64,000 nt of DNA from Erwinia sp. ErVv1 (lineage in GTDB: Bacteria > Pseudomonadota > Gammaproteobacteria > Enterobacterales > Enterobacteriaceae). A program made the translations under genes and the position numbers. The notes beneath the pieces were generated by a model. That model did not search any database, was not told where the DNA came from, and was given only the letters and a program-made list of their open reading frames with translations. The stretch spans positions 187,617 through 251,616 of the forward strand of contig NZ_CDPK01000005.1 of NCBI RefSeq assembly GCF_900068895.1, written 5' to 3'. Numbering within the stretch: the first letter of the stretch is position 1; each line of letters starts with the position of its first letter. Shown one piece after another: positions 30,435-41,583 of this stretch.

Positions 30435-31040
30435 TTAGGCTTCCCAGTCGCGGTAGTCGTAAATGCCAGCGGCCAGCACCAGTTGTCCAGCCACCTCCTG
30501 TGCCTTATCCTTACCGACCAGCAGGTCAATAAGCTTCAACGCAAAATCTATCGTGGTACCCGGCCCCTGGCTGGTCAGTAAATTAACTCGCGGGTCCCAG
30601 ACAACGCGTTTATCCACCCATTTCTCTTCAGGGATAGCTGCCTTCAGACCCGGCGAGCCGGTCATATTACCCACCGGAAACAGATTGTGGGGAATCAGTA
30701 CGGTGCCGGGCGCCGCGCAAATGGCGGCAACAATGCGCCCGGAAAGATGAAACTGACGAACGGTTTCGACCACCAGGGGACTGTCGCGAAACGCTTCAGC
30801 ACCCCGCAGGCCGCCCGGCAGAACGACAGCGGCAAAATCGTTGTCAGCAACCTCTACTAAGGGGGCATCGGCCAGTAGTCGCACTCCGCGGGAGCAGACG
30901 ATTTCTTTGCTCCCCTCATCCGTGACGCTGGCAGTGGTGACGCTAATCCCGCCGCGGACCAGTAAATCAATGGTGGTAACAGCTTCAGTTTCCTCACTGC
31001 CAGGTGCCAGGCAGACCAGTACCGATACGTTCGCGGTCAT
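30435..31040 (-). CDS. yajL: YajL, DJ-1/PfpI-family protein
   Basis: Cytoplasmic member of the DJ-1 superfamily implicated in protection against oxidative and carbonyl damage. It is 201 residues; the nucleophile elbow [11 protein letters not shown] carries the conserved cysteine, and the glutamate is in PGSEETEAV. The start overlaps the 3' end of panE by 47 bases, in the same orientation. E. coli has the same gene pair. Its precise chemical role (chaperone, deglycase or glyoxalase) is debated in the literature. Confidence 0.95.
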   Translation of the reverse strand: MTANVSVLVCLAPGSEETEAVTTIDLLVRGGISVTTASVTDEGSKEIVCSRGVRLLADAPLVEVADNDFAAVVLPGGLRGAEAFRDSPLVVETVRQFHLSGRIVAAICAAPGTVLIPHNLFPVGNMTGSPGLKAAIPEEKWVDKRVVWDPRVNLLTSQGPGTTIDFALKLIDLLVGKDKAQEVAGQLVLAAGIYDYRDWEA

Positions 31041-31914
31041 AATTTTGCTCCTTTCGTTTCACTATTTCATAAAGTCGGCTGTTTTGTGGCGTAGACAGGC
31101 CCTGTGCACGTGCGCGACGGATAATGTAACCGGTAATGTATTCAATCTCAGTACGGCGTTCGGCCCGGATATCCTGTAGCATGGAACAGGTATTTGCTGC
31201 CGTGCTGTGAATCACATCCATCACCACGGCGAGCAGCGACGCTGTCGAGGTGTGCTGGCCTTCACGCGCCATGACCATGGCTAATTCATCGCAGAGGACG
31301 GTAATTTCGTCACCATAGTTTACCAGCTCACCGTTGGTACAGTCGTACAGTACAGCCAGCGGGTTGATCACGCAGTTGACCGCCAGCTTTTGCCAGGCGG
31401 CAGAGGCCACGTTATTGTGCCAGGCAACGTCGGGCAGGGCATGATGTAGCGTCTCGGCAAGGCCGCTAAACTCTGCCGCTTCGGGAGACGTGGGGCCAAT
31501 ATGTGTCACCCCGGAAGCCACGTGAATCACTCTGCTGCCGTCACGTTTGGCTGCGTGAGTCGTTACTCCCCGCAGGAGCGGTTGTCGTAGCGCACTGAGC
31601 TCTTCCAGCGTGCCCATGCCATTGTGCAGCAGCAGGATTGGGCACGATCCCCGTAGCGCAGGCTGTAAATTTTTAACCGCTTCTGAAACCTGCCAGGCTT
31701 TAAGCGTAACCAGCAGCAGACTGCTTTCTGACAGAAACGCGGCGTCGTTAGCAAGGTAGCGTTTACCGATCGTCTCCCCTGCAAGCGTAACAACGTCAAC
31801 AGAACAGTGAGACTGCGGCACACGCAGCCATCCCTGCACCTCATGTCCCTGCTGGTCGAGGGCTGCAAGCCAGATCTGCCCTAACGCGCCGCACCCCAAT
31901 ACGGTTATTTTCAT
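30994..31914 (-). CDS. panE: PanE, 2-dehydropantoate 2-reductase
   Basis: NADPH-dependent ketopantoate reductase of pantothenate and coenzyme A synthesis. It is 306 residues from the ATG at 31914, which gives [15 protein letters not shown] with the Rossmann GxGxxG motif and follows AGGATTA. A longer frame to 31980 is not conserved. The catalytic lysine is in [16 protein letters not shown], and the glutamate in [12 protein letters not shown]. The C-terminal end [16 protein letters not shown] is shared with the E. coli enzyme. Confidence 0.96.
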   Translation of the reverse strand: MKITVLGCGALGQIWLAALDQQGHEVQGWLRVPQSHCSVDVVTLAGETIGKRYLANDAAFLSESSLLLVTLKAWQVSEAVKNLQPALRGSCPILLLHNGMGTLEELSALRQPLLRGVTTHAAKRDGSRVIHVASGVTHIGPTSPEAAEFSGLAETLHHALPDVAWHNNVASAAWQKLAVNCVINPLAVLYDCTNGELVNYGDEITVLCDELAMVMAREGQHTSTASLLAVVMDVIHSTAANTCSMLQDIRAERRTEIEYITGYIIRRARAQGLSTPQNSRLYEIVKRKEQNYDRERIGTGLPGTWQ

Positions 31915-32099
31915 TAATCCTCCCCGCCTGCGGATGGTATTCAGTGATGCTGGGTTATGGTAGTCAGCCAGCCAGGCCAAAAATTACCACCAGGCACACT
32001 GCGTGTAACTCCCCCTGGTATAGCTTTCGACAGCGGTGGTTTTTTTACCGTGGCGAAGTGGGTATTATGCACGTCACTTTAGATTCAGGAGAATACATC

Positions 32100-32591
32100 A
32101 TGCCATCTTTCGATATCGTTTCAGAAATTGACATGCAGGAAGTCCGAAATGCCGTTGAGAATGCTAACCGTGAGATCTCAACGCGCTTTGATTTTCGCAA
32201 TGTCACGGCCAGCTACGAGCTTAACGAGAAAAACGAGTCCATTAAGGTGCTGAGCGAATCTGACTTTCAGGTTAAACAGCTGGTGGATATCCTGCGCGAG
32301 AAATTATTAAAGCGCGGTATTGAAGGTGCAGCGCTGGAGGTGCCAGAAGAAATTGAGCACAGCGGCAAAAGCTGGACCGTCGAGGCCAAAATGAAGCAGG
32401 GTATTCCGACAGACGTGGCTAAGAAGCTTGTTAAGCTGATTAAAGACAGCAAGATAAAGGTGCAGTCGCAGATTCAGGGAGAAGAAGTGCGGGTTAACGG
32501 CAAATCTCGCGACGATCTGCAAAGTGCGATGGCGTTGGTTCGTGGGGGGAATTTAGGTCAGCCCTTCCAGTTTAAAAACTTCCGCGATTAA
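32100..32591 (+). CDS. yajQ: YajQ, nucleotide-binding UPF0234 protein
   Basis: A 163-residue cytoplasmic protein made of two ferredoxin-like domains; homologues bind nucleotides, and the Xanthomonas protein is a cyclic di-GMP effector. The ATG at 32100 with AGGAG 10 bases upstream gives [22 protein letters not shown]. The frame opens at 31944, but the extension is not conserved. The C-terminal [18 protein letters not shown]-like ending is diagnostic. Confidence 0.96.
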   Translation: MPSFDIVSEIDMQEVRNAVENANREISTRFDFRNVTASYELNEKNESIKVLSESDFQVKQLVDILREKLLKRGIEGAALEVPEEIEHSGKSWTVEAKMKQGIPTDVAKKLVKLIKDSKIKVQSQIQGEEVRVNGKSRDDLQSAMALVRGGNLGQPFQFKNFRD

Positions 32592-32660
32592 ACCTTCGTG
32601 GAGCGCCTATGCGGAGAATCGCTCTCCGCATAGGATATTCATTTTACAGCAGCAAACCCT

Positions 32661-34025
32661 TCAGGCCGAGGCGACCAGGGCTTCAAGCTCCACGCGGCTG
32701 GTCACTTTACTGTCAATTTTCACGTAGGCACTTTTCTCCTCCGGAACAATAAACACCGCCGCGACGCCGGGCTGGGCCTTTAAGCGTTTTTCCAGCTTTG
32801 CGCTGTCCTGATGATGATCGCCCAGCATAATGCGCAGGCTACTGACATAAGGTGGCTCTTTCATCGTACAGCTGACTAACAGCCAGACTGCCGCCACCAT
32901 CGCGCCGACAAGAAACACCGTCTGGGCATCAAAATGGCCAAACAGCCAGCCACCCAGGCTACCGCCGATGGCAACGCCGATAAACTGGCTGGTTGAATAC
33001 AGCCCCATCGCCGTGCCTTTATAGCCAGGGGGGGACTCTTTGCTGACCAGCGAGGGGAGGATAGCTTCCATCAGATTGAATCCGATAAAGAACAGCTGTA
33101 CGCCGACCACCAGGGTCCAGAAATGCGCACCGGCACCCCACAGCACAATTTCGGCAATCAGCATCAGCGCGACACAGCAGATAAATACCCGCTTCATACG
33201 GCGCTTCACTTCGGCATAAATAATAAAAGGAATAACGCTGCAAAAGGCGATCAACATTGTCACCAGGTAGACTTTCCAATGCTGTTCAGCAGGGAATCCT
33301 GCCTGCTCAAACTCGCCCGGCAGCGCGACAAAGCTCGACATCAGCAGGATATGCAGACACAAAATGCCAAAGTTAAGCTTGACCAGCCGACCGTTGGATA
33401 ACACATCACGAAAGCTCCCCTTAACCATCCCCGACTCACGGTTGAGAATATGCACCGGGGTGGAAGGGACCACCAGCAGGGTGATGATAATGCCGCCCGT
33501 AGCCAGCAGGGCAATCATCCAGAACAGCGCATGCAGACCCAGCGCGTGCGTAATAATGGGTCCCAGCACCATCGCAATGGCGAAGGTCACACCGAAGCTG
33601 ATGCCAATAAACGCCATCGCCTTGGTCCGGTTTTGTTCACGGGTGAGGTCAGAGAGTAACGCCATCACCGCTGCGGCAATCGCCCCCGAACCCTGTAGCG
33701 CACGCCCCAGGATAACGCCCCAGATGGACGTGGTGCAGGCGGCAATCACGCTACCGAGGACAAATATCAGCAATCCGCCGACAATTAACGGTTTGCGGCC
33801 GATGCGATCGGACAGCAGTCCGAAGGGGATTTGAAAAATGGCCTGCGCCAGACCGTAGATACCGATAGCGAGTCCAATCAGTGCCTCGCTTGCTCCCTGG
33901 AGTGCCATCCCGTACGTGGTCAGAACGGGTAACACCATAAACATTCCCAGCATTCGCAGGGAAAATACCGTGCCTAAACCCCATGTCGCGCGCAGCTCGA
34001 CTGGAGTCATTTTATTATCGTTCAT
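32661..34025 (-). CDS. yajR: YajR, major facilitator superfamily transporter
   Basis: Inner-membrane proton-driven MFS antiporter with 12 membrane helices and an extra C-terminal cytoplasmic ferredoxin-like domain (about 385-454), 454 residues in all. The MFS motif A is seen in FGLLSDRIGRKPL. The C-terminal domain with RIMLGDHHQDSAKLEKRLKA matches E. coli YajR. Natural substrate is unknown. Confidence 0.94.
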   Translation of the reverse strand: MNDNKMTPVELRATWGLGTVFSLRMLGMFMVLPVLTTYGMALQGASEALIGLAIGIYGLAQAIFQIPFGLLSDRIGRKPLIVGGLLIFVLGSVIAACTTSIWGVILGRALQGSGAIAAAVMALLSDLTREQNRTKAMAFIGISFGVTFAIAMVLGPIITHALGLHALFWMIALLATGGIIITLLVVPSTPVHILNRESGMVKGSFRDVLSNGRLVKLNFGILCLHILLMSSFVALPGEFEQAGFPAEQHWKVYLVTMLIAFCSVIPFIIYAEVKRRMKRVFICCVALMLIAEIVLWGAGAHFWTLVVGVQLFFIGFNLMEAILPSLVSKESPPGYKGTAMGLYSTSQFIGVAIGGSLGGWLFGHFDAQTVFLVGAMVAAVWLLVSCTMKEPPYVSSLRIMLGDHHQDSAKLEKRLKAQPGVAAVFIVPEEKSAYVKIDSKVTSRVELEALVASA

Positions 34026-34115
34026 TACTACCTCAGTTTATCTGGTCGACATATTTTAGGCGGCGGGGCAGGGCGGGTAAAACGATACTTCATGCGAAGT
34101 CGTAACAAAAAGAAA

Positions 34116-34187
34116 GGGCGTGCGATACCCTGGGTAGTTAGCGCTGTAGCTGCTACAGCGCCAGTTACTTCAGGTATCGTCACGCCC
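34116..34187 (-). terminator. Large nested hairpin ending the cyo operon
   Basis: An outer stem GGGCGTG-CGATACC / GGTATCG-T-CACGCCC (one bulged base) encloses an inner perfect stem GCGCTGTAGC / GCTACAGCGC (34141-34161). On the minus strand the sequence runs into a T-rich stretch (CTTTCTTTTTG). It begins 18 bases beyond the cyoE stop and most likely terminates the operon. Confidence 0.72.
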
Positions 34188-34205
34188 CTGACGATCGGAG
34201 TAGTG

Positions 34206-35096
34206 TTACCAGACGTATGTCAGCAGATCCTTTGAAGCCGGCGTCATGAAGTCGACCGACATCATCACGCTAAGTGCTGTAATCGCCACGATGGAGAAGA
34301 CAAACAGCTTACGCGCCCAGACGCGATCGTTCTGCGTCTTGTAGCCCGAAAGTGCCATCCCCAACCACCACACGCTTACGGCAGCAGCCACAACCAGATA
34401 TTTGTAGCCTGCATAGCCCACCAGCGTCAGCATCAGCGTGGCAACCATAAAGGCGATGATGTACACCGTAATATGGTTTTTTGCCACAGAGATACCTTTT
34501 ACCACCGGCAGAACCGGGATATTCGCTGCCTGGTAATCTTTAAAGCGGAAGATGGCAATCGCATAGGAGTGCGGCATCTGCCACAGGCTAAAGATAGCCA
34601 GTAGGATCAGCGCGCCTGCATCAAAATGGCTGGTTACCGCGCAGTAGCCAATGACCGGTGGCGCGGCGCCAGAGAGACTGCCAATTAAGGTGCCATAGAC
34701 GGATTTGCGCTTCATATACAGGCTATAGACGCCGACATAAACCACAAAGCCCATCACCGCCAGCCACATGGCCAGCGGGTTTGCTCCGAAATACAGCAAC
34801 GCGAATCCAGCAATACCCAGAACGGTTGCATAAACCAGAGAGACAGTCGGAGAAATGAGGCCTTTAACCAGCACTCGATTTCTGGTTCTCTCCATTTTTA
34901 CGTCGATGTCACGGTCGATAAAGTTGTTGTAAACACAACCCGATGCGACCACCAGCGAGACGCCGACTAAGGTGGAGAGAAACAGGGCATAGTCGATGCT
35001 GCCTTTAGAGGCCAGCAGGAATCCCCCGATGACAGAAATTAAATTCCCGAAAATAATTCCTGGTTTCGTTACTTGCAGGTATTGCTTAATCATCAC
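34206..35096 (-). CDS. cyoE: CyoE, protoheme IX farnesyltransferase (heme O synthase)
   Basis: UbiA-family integral membrane enzyme attaching a farnesyl group to heme B to make heme O for cytochrome bo3. It is 296 residues, about nine membrane helices. The aspartate-rich [15 protein letters not shown] motif and the second [10 protein letters not shown] region are present. Last gene of the cyo operon. Its farnesyl substrate comes from IspA, encoded at 25.2-26.1 kb. Confidence 0.97.
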   Translation of the reverse strand: MMIKQYLQVTKPGIIFGNLISVIGGFLLASKGSIDYALFLSTLVGVSLVVASGCVYNNFIDRDIDVKMERTRNRVLVKGLISPTVSLVYATVLGIAGFALLYFGANPLAMWLAVMGFVVYVGVYSLYMKRKSVYGTLIGSLSGAAPPVIGYCAVTSHFDAGALILLAIFSLWQMPHSYAIAIFRFKDYQAANIPVLPVVKGISVAKNHITVYIIAFMVATLMLTLVGYAGYKYLVVAAAVSVWWLGMALSGYKTQNDRVWARKLFVFSIVAITALSVMMSVDFMTPASKDLLTYVW

Positions 35097-35106
35097 AGGC
35101 AGCTCT

Positions 35107-35436
35107 TTAGTGGACCATCATGTTGTAATTGAGGTTCCACATAATCCATATAGAGCCCACTACAACAATTAGAATGATGACGGCGGAAAAGATAATCGCC
35201 ACCAGATTCCAACGCTGATCGGTAGAGGTGCTGAGGTGCAGGAAGTAATAGAGATGCACCAGCACCTGAATGACTGCGGTGACAATCACAACGGCGAGAA
35301 TAGTCGATTTAGCCGCGCCGCCGTGCATCACCATCCAGAATGGAATGGCAGTCAGGATGATCGACAGAACAAAGCCGATCATGTAGGTCTTCACGCTACC
35401 GTGGGAGGTACCATGATCGGTTAATGTCTTACTCAT
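35107..35436 (-). CDS. cyoD: CyoD, cytochrome bo3 oxidase subunit IV
   Basis: Small three-helix subunit, 109 residues from the ATG at 35436, the E. coli length. That ATG shares a base with the cyoC stop (TAATG), so translation is coupled. The ending [13 protein letters not shown] is typical. Confidence 0.97.
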   Translation of the reverse strand: MSKTLTDHGTSHGSVKTYMIGFVLSIILTAIPFWMVMHGGAAKSTILAVVIVTAVIQVLVHLYYFLHLSTSTDQRWNLVAIIFSAVIILIVVVGSIWIMWNLNYNMMVH

Positions 35437-36050
35437 TACATGGCCCCCAGCAGATAAACGATGGTGAATACACAAATCCAGACCACGTCAAGGAAGTGCC
35501 AGAACATGCTCAGGCACATCACACGGGTATGGTTAGTGGATGTCAGGCCCTTGGTGGCAACCTGATACATCAGCACCAGCATCCAGATCAAACCAGACGT
35601 CACGTGCAGACCGTGAGTCCCGACCAGCGTAAAGAATGCTGACAGGAAGCCACTGCGCTGCGGACCGAAACCTTCGGTGATCAGATGGTGGAACTCATAG
35701 ATTTCCATTGAGATAAAGCCCGCACCCAGCAGGAAGGTCAGCGCCAGCCAACCTAAAACGGTGGCTTTGGTGCCTTTTTCCATGCTGATAACGGCAAACC
35801 CGTAGGTAATGGAGCTGAACAGCAGCAGTGCTGTCTCGCCCAGTACGAAGGGTAACTCAAAGATATCTTTCCCTGCCGGGCCACCAGCCGTGCTGTTGAC
35901 CATAACTGCATAGGTCGCAAACAGCGTTGCGAAGATAATGCAGTCACTCATCAGGTAGATCCAGAAGCCAAAGAGTTTATTGGCTCCTGCATCGTGATGC
36001 CCATGCTCCGCATGGGCGTCGTGGTGTTTAGTCAGAGTTTCAGTCGACAT
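35436..36050 (-). CDS. cyoC: CyoC, cytochrome bo3 oxidase subunit III
   Basis: Five-helix membrane subunit of the quinol oxidase, 204 residues. Conserved blocks include [23 protein letters not shown] and [18 protein letters not shown]. It overlaps cyoB by 11 bases and cyoD by one base. Confidence 0.97.
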   Translation of the reverse strand: MSTETLTKHHDAHAEHGHHDAGANKLFGFWIYLMSDCIIFATLFATYAVMVNSTAGGPAGKDIFELPFVLGETALLLFSSITYGFAVISMEKGTKATVLGWLALTFLLGAGFISMEIYEFHHLITEGFGPQRSGFLSAFFTLVGTHGLHVTSGLIWMLVLMYQVATKGLTSTNHTRVMCLSMFWHFLDVVWICVFTIVYLLGAM

Positions 36051-38031
36051 TTTTCAGACCTGCTTTGCTAATTTCGTCAAAGTGCTGATTCTCGATTTTT
36101 TCGATCTCGGCAACGGGAACGTAGTAATCCACGTCTTCGTCAAAGCTTTTGATGATCCAGGTTAAGATCATACCGAGGAACGATAAACCTACCAGCCACC
36201 AGATGTGCCAGATAGCGGAGAAACCAAACACCAGGCTGAATGCACCGATTACCACGCCAGCACCGCTGTTTTTCGGCATGTGGATTTCAGTGTAGTGAGC
36301 AGGCTGTTTATACGCTTCACCTTTTTCCTTCATTTCCCAGAACGCATCACGCTCATGGACAACAGGCACTTCGGCAAAGTTATAGAACGGTGGTGGTGAA
36401 GACGTTGACCATTCCAGCGTACGCGCACCCCATGGATCGCCAGTCAGGTCACGGTTCTGTTCACGGTCACGGACCGATACCCAGAACTGAGTTACCTGGC
36501 AGATCACGCCACAGGCAATCAGGGCAGCACCGAAGGCAGCAACGACCAGCAGTGAGTGGAAGCGTGGATCAATGTCCTGAGACAGACGACGCGTCATACC
36601 CATGAAGCCCAGTGCGTACAGCGGCATAAAGGCAACGAAGAAACCGATAATCCAGAACCAGAATGCACGGATACCCCATTTTTCGTTCAGGGTAAAGCCG
36701 AAGGCTTTCGGGAACCAGTAGGTCACACCTGCGAAGCAACCAAATACCACACCACCGATAATCACGTTATGGAAGTGAGCAATCAGGAACAGGCTGTTGT
36801 GCAGCACGAAGTCTGCGCCCGGCACCGCCAGCAGAACACCGGTCATACCGCCTACGGAGAAGGTGACCAGGAAGCCAACGGTCCACAACATAGCAGAGTG
36901 CATCTGAATGCGGCCCTGGTACATGGTGAATAGCCAGTTAAAGATTTTAACACCGGTCGGAATGGCGATAATCATCGTCATAATACCGAAGAAGGCGTTA
37001 ACGTTCGCACCGGCACCCATGGTGAAGAAGTGGTGCAGCCACACGACAAAGGAGAGGATGGTGATAACAATCGTCGCCCAAACCAGTGAGGTGTAACCAA
37101 ACAGACGCTTTTTAGAGAAGGTTGCGACCACTTCGGAGAACACACCGAAGACCGGCAGAACCAGGATGTACACTTCCGGATGACCCCAAACCCAAATCAG
37201 GTTGACGTACATCATCATGTTGCCGCCCATTTCATTGGTAAAGAAATGGAAGCCCAGGTAGCGATCCAGCGTCAGCAGCGCCAGCGTCACGGTAAGAACC
37301 GGGAAGGAGACGATGATCAGAACGTTAGTACAAAGCGACGCCCAGGTGAAAACCGGCATCTTGAACATGGTCATGCCAGGGGCACGCATTTTCAGGATAG
37401 TAACGAAGAAGTTAATCCCGGTTAATGTCGTACCAATCCCCGACAGCTGTAGACTCCATATCCAGTAGTCAACGCCGACCCCCGGACTGTATTCCGCGCC
37501 AGAGAGCGGCGGATAAGCCAGCCAGCCGGTCTGGGCAAATTCGCCCACACCCAGTGACAGGTTAACCAGTACCACACCCACAGCCGTGAACCAGAAGCTC
37601 AGGTTGTTCAGGAAAGGGAAGGCCACGTCGCGTGCACCAATCTGAAGCGGAACAGCAATGTTCATCAGACCGATAACAAACGGCATCGCTACGAAGAAGA
37701 TCATGATCACGCCGTGGGCGGTGAAGATCTGATCGTAGTGATGGGGTGGCAGGAATCCGGCTTCACCTGCCGAGGCCAGCACCTGCTGGCTACGCATCAT
37801 CACCGCATCGGCAAAGCCGCGCAGCAGCATAACGAATGCCACGATGATGTACATGATACCGAGTTTTTTATGGTCAACAGAAGTTAACCATTCGGACCAC
37901 AGGTACTGCCACTTACCGAAGTAAGTGATTGCACCTGCAACGGCCAGACCACCAAGAATGATGGCGGCCACCGTAATCACGATAATCGGCTCGTGATACG
38001 GTACTGCATCAAGGGTTAATTTTCCCAACAT
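36040..38031 (-). CDS. cyoB: CyoB, cytochrome bo3 oxidase subunit I
   Basis: Catalytic subunit binding heme b, heme o3 and CuB; oxidises ubiquinol and pumps protons while reducing oxygen to water. It is 663 residues with about 15 helices. The heme ligand region ([15 protein letters not shown]), the CuB/Tyr motif [15 protein letters not shown], the HHFFTMG histidines and the late [13 protein letters not shown] histidine pair are all intact. cyoA ends 4 bases upstream. Confidence 0.98.
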   Translation of the reverse strand: MLGKLTLDAVPYHEPIIVITVAAIILGGLAVAGAITYFGKWQYLWSEWLTSVDHKKLGIMYIIVAFVMLLRGFADAVMMRSQQVLASAGEAGFLPPHHYDQIFTAHGVIMIFFVAMPFVIGLMNIAVPLQIGARDVAFPFLNNLSFWFTAVGVVLVNLSLGVGEFAQTGWLAYPPLSGAEYSPGVGVDYWIWSLQLSGIGTTLTGINFFVTILKMRAPGMTMFKMPVFTWASLCTNVLIIVSFPVLTVTLALLTLDRYLGFHFFTNEMGGNMMMYVNLIWVWGHPEVYILVLPVFGVFSEVVATFSKKRLFGYTSLVWATIVITILSFVVWLHHFFTMGAGANVNAFFGIMTMIIAIPTGVKIFNWLFTMYQGRIQMHSAMLWTVGFLVTFSVGGMTGVLLAVPGADFVLHNSLFLIAHFHNVIIGGVVFGCFAGVTYWFPKAFGFTLNEKWGIRAFWFWIIGFFVAFMPLYALGFMGMTRRLSQDIDPRFHSLLVVAAFGAALIACGVICQVTQFWVSVRDREQNRDLTGDPWGARTLEWSTSSPPPFYNFAEVPVVHERDAFWEMKEKGEAYKQPAHYTEIHMPKNSGAGVVIGAFSLVFGFSAIWHIWWLVGLSFLGMILTWIIKSFDEDVDYYVPVAEIEKIENQHFDEISKAGLKNVD

Positions 38032-38035
38032 CGTA

Positions 38036-38962
38036 TTATTCCTCGGCTCCCGCGTGTGAGGCTTCGCTCATGTCCATACCTTCGTGTTCAGGCATGGCCA
38101 TTTTCCCGTGGTTCATCTTGAATTTGCCAATAACCTGCTTGAACAATTCAGGATTTGCCGTCGAGAAGAACTCAACCGGATGATTTTCGCTTGGCGCAGC
38201 CAGTTTGTCGAAATCGTCCATCGTCATCAGGGTGTTTGGTGACTGTTTGGCTTTCGCTACCCACTGATCAAATGTTGCATTGTCAGGGGTGGCGATCGCT
38301 TTGAACTTCATACCAGAGAAGCCACGACCACTGAAGTTAGAGGAGATACCGTCAAACGTGCCGGGTTCATTCGCAATCAGATGTAATTTAGTCTGCATGC
38401 CCGCCATAGCGTAAATCTGGCTACCGAGGGTAGGAATGAAGAAGGAGTTCATAACGGAGTTAGATGTAATCTTAAAGCTCACAGGGGTGTTTGCCGGGAA
38501 GGCAATCTGGTTAACTGTTGCAATACCCTGTTCCGGGTAGATAAACAGCCATTTCCAGTCCAATGCAACCACATCGATCTCCACAGGCTTCACGTTAGAA
38601 ACCAGCGGCTTACTTGGGTCAAGTGCATGGGTGGATTTCCACGTCAGCACGCCAAGGAAGACGATAATCAAAATGGGAATAGTCCAAACCACGGCTTCCA
38701 CTTTATTCGAGTGTGACCAGTTAGGGCTGTATTTTGCATTGGTATTGGATGCCCGATATTTCCAGGCGAACACCACGGCCATTAAGACTGCTGGGATAAC
38801 GACGATCATCATCAAGCCGAAAGCTGTCAGAATCAGCGAACGCTGGTCCATTGCAATCTGTCCTTTGGGATTCAACAATGCACTATCACAGCCACTTAAC
38901 AATAAAGTGCCTGCAAACAGTGACAAAATCCCCAAACTTTTATTGTATTTCCTGAGTCTCAT
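38036..38962 (-). CDS. cyoA: CyoA, cytochrome bo3 oxidase subunit II
   Basis: Lipoprotein subunit II, 308 residues. The signal peptide ends in the lipobox LLLSGC (Cys about 25), then two membrane helices and a periplasmic cupredoxin domain without the CuA ligands, as expected for a quinol oxidase. Motifs seen: [18 protein letters not shown] and the [22 protein letters not shown] block. The C-terminal tail is histidine- and acid-rich. First gene of cyoABCDE. Confidence 0.97.
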   Translation of the reverse strand: MRLRKYNKSLGILSLFAGTLLLSGCDSALLNPKGQIAMDQRSLILTAFGLMMIVVIPAVLMAVVFAWKYRASNTNAKYSPNWSHSNKVEAVVWTIPILIIVFLGVLTWKSTHALDPSKPLVSNVKPVEIDVVALDWKWLFIYPEQGIATVNQIAFPANTPVSFKITSNSVMNSFFIPTLGSQIYAMAGMQTKLHLIANEPGTFDGISSNFSGRGFSGMKFKAIATPDNATFDQWVAKAKQSPNTLMTMDDFDKLAAPSENHPVEFFSTANPELFKQVIGKFKMNHGKMAMPEHEGMDMSEASHAGAEE

Positions 38963-39357
38963 TTAACGACCTCAATGACAAGGGCTCTATTGTCGTTTAA
39001 GTGTGGCGGCATTTTACGGGAAGGTTTCAGTACTGTAAACCAGCAACATGTTGTGTCAGCGCCGTGTTGACACCATTTGCAAAGACTGTCACATATGTTG
39101 CCAAGGGTGACAAAATATTAAGGATAGCAGGGGTTTGCCGCTAATATAACAAAAATAGGTGGAAAATTTGTAAGGGGAAAGCGCATTGCTATAAATAGCG
39201 AGTTTATGACTCAAGTATTTAACATTCCGGCATCATTTTATTGATGTTATTAGGGCGATAATAATTACGCACCGTTTTTTAATACCGGTCAATAAAGGCG
39301 CTTAACGATGAGAATATTTTATGAAACTTATTAAAATCTGCCGGAAGCGTAGCCGCA
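38963..39357. promoter_or_regulatory. cyo operon upstream region
   Basis: About 390 AT-rich bases that must hold the cyoA promoter and, from knowledge of E. coli, sites for ArcA and other respiratory regulators. I see an inverted repeat GTGTCA-N9-TGACAC at 39053-39073 and a related GACTGTCACA nearby, but cannot assign them. A 36-codon plus-strand frame (39321-39431) with a poor ribosome site overlaps the right end. Confidence 0.45.
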
Positions 39358-39360
39358 AGG

Positions 39361-39395
39361 ATGTTAAAAAAAAGGAGGCTTCTGAAGAAGCCTTC
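39361..39395 (-). terminator. Terminator of ampG
   Basis: Stem GGCTTC-TGAA-GAAGCC (39378-39393), followed on the minus strand by CCTCC and a run of eight or nine T residues. It lies about 80 bases past the ampG stop. Confidence 0.75.
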
Positions 39396-39474
39396 AGGAT
39401 AAATCGGCACCACATATCCCGCGAATTTTAACACTTCTCACCGCTAAAGGCAGCGGCCACGTCCCGGGCAATAA

Positions 39475-40956
39475 TTATCCCAGCGGGTAACTTTTACGCA
39501 TGGCGATGAAGTCCAGCAGGCTTCCAGCCACCACGCCCAGCAGAGCGAAGGTCAGCCCGGCGATAAACAGCGTATTGATGACGGTACCCGCGTCAGCGAG
39601 GCCCGTTGACCTTAACGCCAGCAGCAGCAGCCAGGTGGCAATAAGCACCGCGCCCATCATCAATCCCCTTAGCGCCCAGCGGTATCCTTGTTTAAAGCTT
39701 ACGCGTGGCAAAAACGTCTGATAATTTTGCGCATGTTCCAGCGTTTTACGGCAGCCCGCCAGCAGCAGCAGCCCCGGCAAGCCAGCAACGACGGAGAATG
39801 CGTAAAACGTGGGCCATCCCCAGGCTTCGACAAACCATCCCGCGACCGGGCCGACGTAGACCCGACCCACGGCAGACAGCGCCGAAAGCAGGGCAAACTG
39901 GGTGGCTGAAAACGATTTATTGCACAGCGTCATCAGCAGCGCCACGAAAGCAGCGGTGCCCATTCCCCCACAGATGTTCTCAACAAAGACGGCGGCGGCC
40001 ATGCTATAGAGGTGTTTATCGGTTACCGACAGCGCCCAGTATGCGAGGTTGGAAACGGCCTGAAGGATGCCAAACAGCATCAGAGCACGGAAAAGGCTCA
40101 GTCGCTGCATCAGCATGCCGCCATAGAGTGCGCCGATAATGGTGGCGAGCAGACCGAGCGTTTTATTTACCAGCCCAACGTCGCCCGCATCGAATCCAAC
40201 GCCGCGGATGAGGAAAATGGTGGTCAGGCTGGCGGCAAAGGCATCGCCAAGCTTATAAAGTACGATCAGTGAGAGGATAAGCCAGGCGTTATTCCGGTTA
40301 AAAAAGTCGCGCAGCGGGGCCACTACCGCCTCCTCAAGCGTATGCGGCCGGGCAATAATATCCGTTGGCTCCTTTGCTAACAGCGTGGCGATAACCCCGG
40401 GGATCATCATTGCCGCCATCAGCCACCAGATCGCCTGCCACCCCAGAAACCTGTCTGCCAGCCATAGCGCCAGCCCGCCCGAAACCAACATTGCCAGCCG
40501 ATAGCCCAGAACGCTAATGGCCGCGCCACTGCCGCGCTCGGCGGGCGGCAGCACGTCCGTTTTCCACGCATCAAACACGATATCCTGGGACGCGGAGCAA
40601 AAAGCCACCACCACTGCCAGGGCGGCAAGCAGGGTGAGGTCGCGCGACGGCTGCATAAACCCCATTAGCGCAATGCCGAGGATTAACAGCAGCTGCGTGA
40701 GCAGCAGCCAGCCGCGACGGCGGCCCAGAAAAGAGGGGGTATAGCGGTCCATCAGCGGGGACCAGAGGAATTTAAAAACGTAAGCCTGACCTACCAGCGA
40801 AAAGAAACCGATGGTTTTAATATCGACGTTCTCAACGGCCATCCAGGCCTGAAGCGTACCTGAGGTGAGCGCCAGCGGCAGGCCGGATGAAAACCCCAGC
40901 AGCAGCAGAAGCGCCGCATTACGCTGAGTGAAAATTTGCAGATATTGGCTGGACAT
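39475..40956 (-). CDS. ampG: AmpG, muropeptide permease
   Basis: Inner-membrane MFS-type permease importing GlcNAc-anhydromuropeptides for cell-wall recycling and, where present, AmpC beta-lactamase signalling. It is 493 residues with about 14 hydrophobic segments. LLGFSSGLPLALTSGTLQAWM and the FCSASQDIVFDAWKTDVLP block are diagnostic. It lies 48 bases after yajG, as in E. coli, and is probably cotranscribed with it. Confidence 0.96.
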   Translation of the reverse strand: MSSQYLQIFTQRNAALLLLLGFSSGLPLALTSGTLQAWMAVENVDIKTIGFFSLVGQAYVFKFLWSPLMDRYTPSFLGRRRGWLLLTQLLLILGIALMGFMQPSRDLTLLAALAVVVAFCSASQDIVFDAWKTDVLPPAERGSGAAISVLGYRLAMLVSGGLALWLADRFLGWQAIWWLMAAMMIPGVIATLLAKEPTDIIARPHTLEEAVVAPLRDFFNRNNAWLILSLIVLYKLGDAFAASLTTIFLIRGVGFDAGDVGLVNKTLGLLATIIGALYGGMLMQRLSLFRALMLFGILQAVSNLAYWALSVTDKHLYSMAAAVFVENICGGMGTAAFVALLMTLCNKSFSATQFALLSALSAVGRVYVGPVAGWFVEAWGWPTFYAFSVVAGLPGLLLLAGCRKTLEHAQNYQTFLPRVSFKQGYRWALRGLMMGAVLIATWLLLLALRSTGLADAGTVINTLFIAGLTFALLGVVAGSLLDFIAMRKSYPLG

Positions 40957-41004
40957 ACAAACCCTAAAACGACGCCCGCCGGTTAACCGACGGGCTGAGG
41001 CAAA

Positions 41005-41583
41005 TTAATGAGCGTTCTGCTTAATAAACTCGTGGATGCTGGTGTCCTGAGCCATATCGCCAATAACGTCACTTAGCGTCGCGTTGACCGCTTTGGTAAT
41101 TTTGTCATTGGTTGCGTTGAACGCACCTTCAACGCTGTAGGTCTGGCGATAATTTTTCACCTGCTTGCTGCCATTTTTGGCGGTGGCGATAATGGAGATA
41201 TCTGCTTTGGTGGTAATGCTGTAGCGCACGCTGCCCTGGGTAACATCGGCATAGAGGTTATTCACGACAATTTGCAGATCGACCGCTCCGTTTGGACCAA
41301 TCATATAGCCCCGGGCGCCCATCTGTTTCTCCAGCACTTCCTGCAGCAGGAAGCGCAGGTCGCGGGACGGGGTCAGCGTGACCAGCTGGCCATCACGGTT
41401 AACTTTTGCCAGCGCCTGATCGGTACGCTGGTCTGCGCCGTTAATACTGAGGGTGATCCCTGTCAGGCTGGGATCCTGCTGCGGCAGCTGAATTTTTGGG
41501 GAAACGTCAAGCGTCGTGCTGGTCGTTGCACAGCCAGCCAGAATCAACACGGCCATGAGAGGTAAAATTAATTTTTTTAACAT
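41005..41583 (-). CDS. yajG: YajG-like lipoprotein
   Basis: Lipoprotein of 192 residues, the same length as E. coli YajG. The signal peptide ends in the lipobox LILAGC (Cys 18). The conserved LPQQDPSLTGITLSINGADQR and the C-terminal MAQDTSIHEFIKQNA match closely. It belongs to the YajG/DUF family of unknown role and is upstream of ampG, divergent from bolA. Confidence 0.93.
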   Translation of the reverse strand: MLKKLILPLMAVLILAGCATTSTTLDVSPKIQLPQQDPSLTGITLSINGADQRTDQALAKVNRDGQLVTLTPSRDLRFLLQEVLEKQMGARGYMIGPNGAVDLQIVVNNLYADVTQGSVRYSITTKADISIIATAKNGSKQVKNYRQTYSVEGAFNATNDKITKAVNATLSDVIGDMAQDTSIHEFIKQNAH

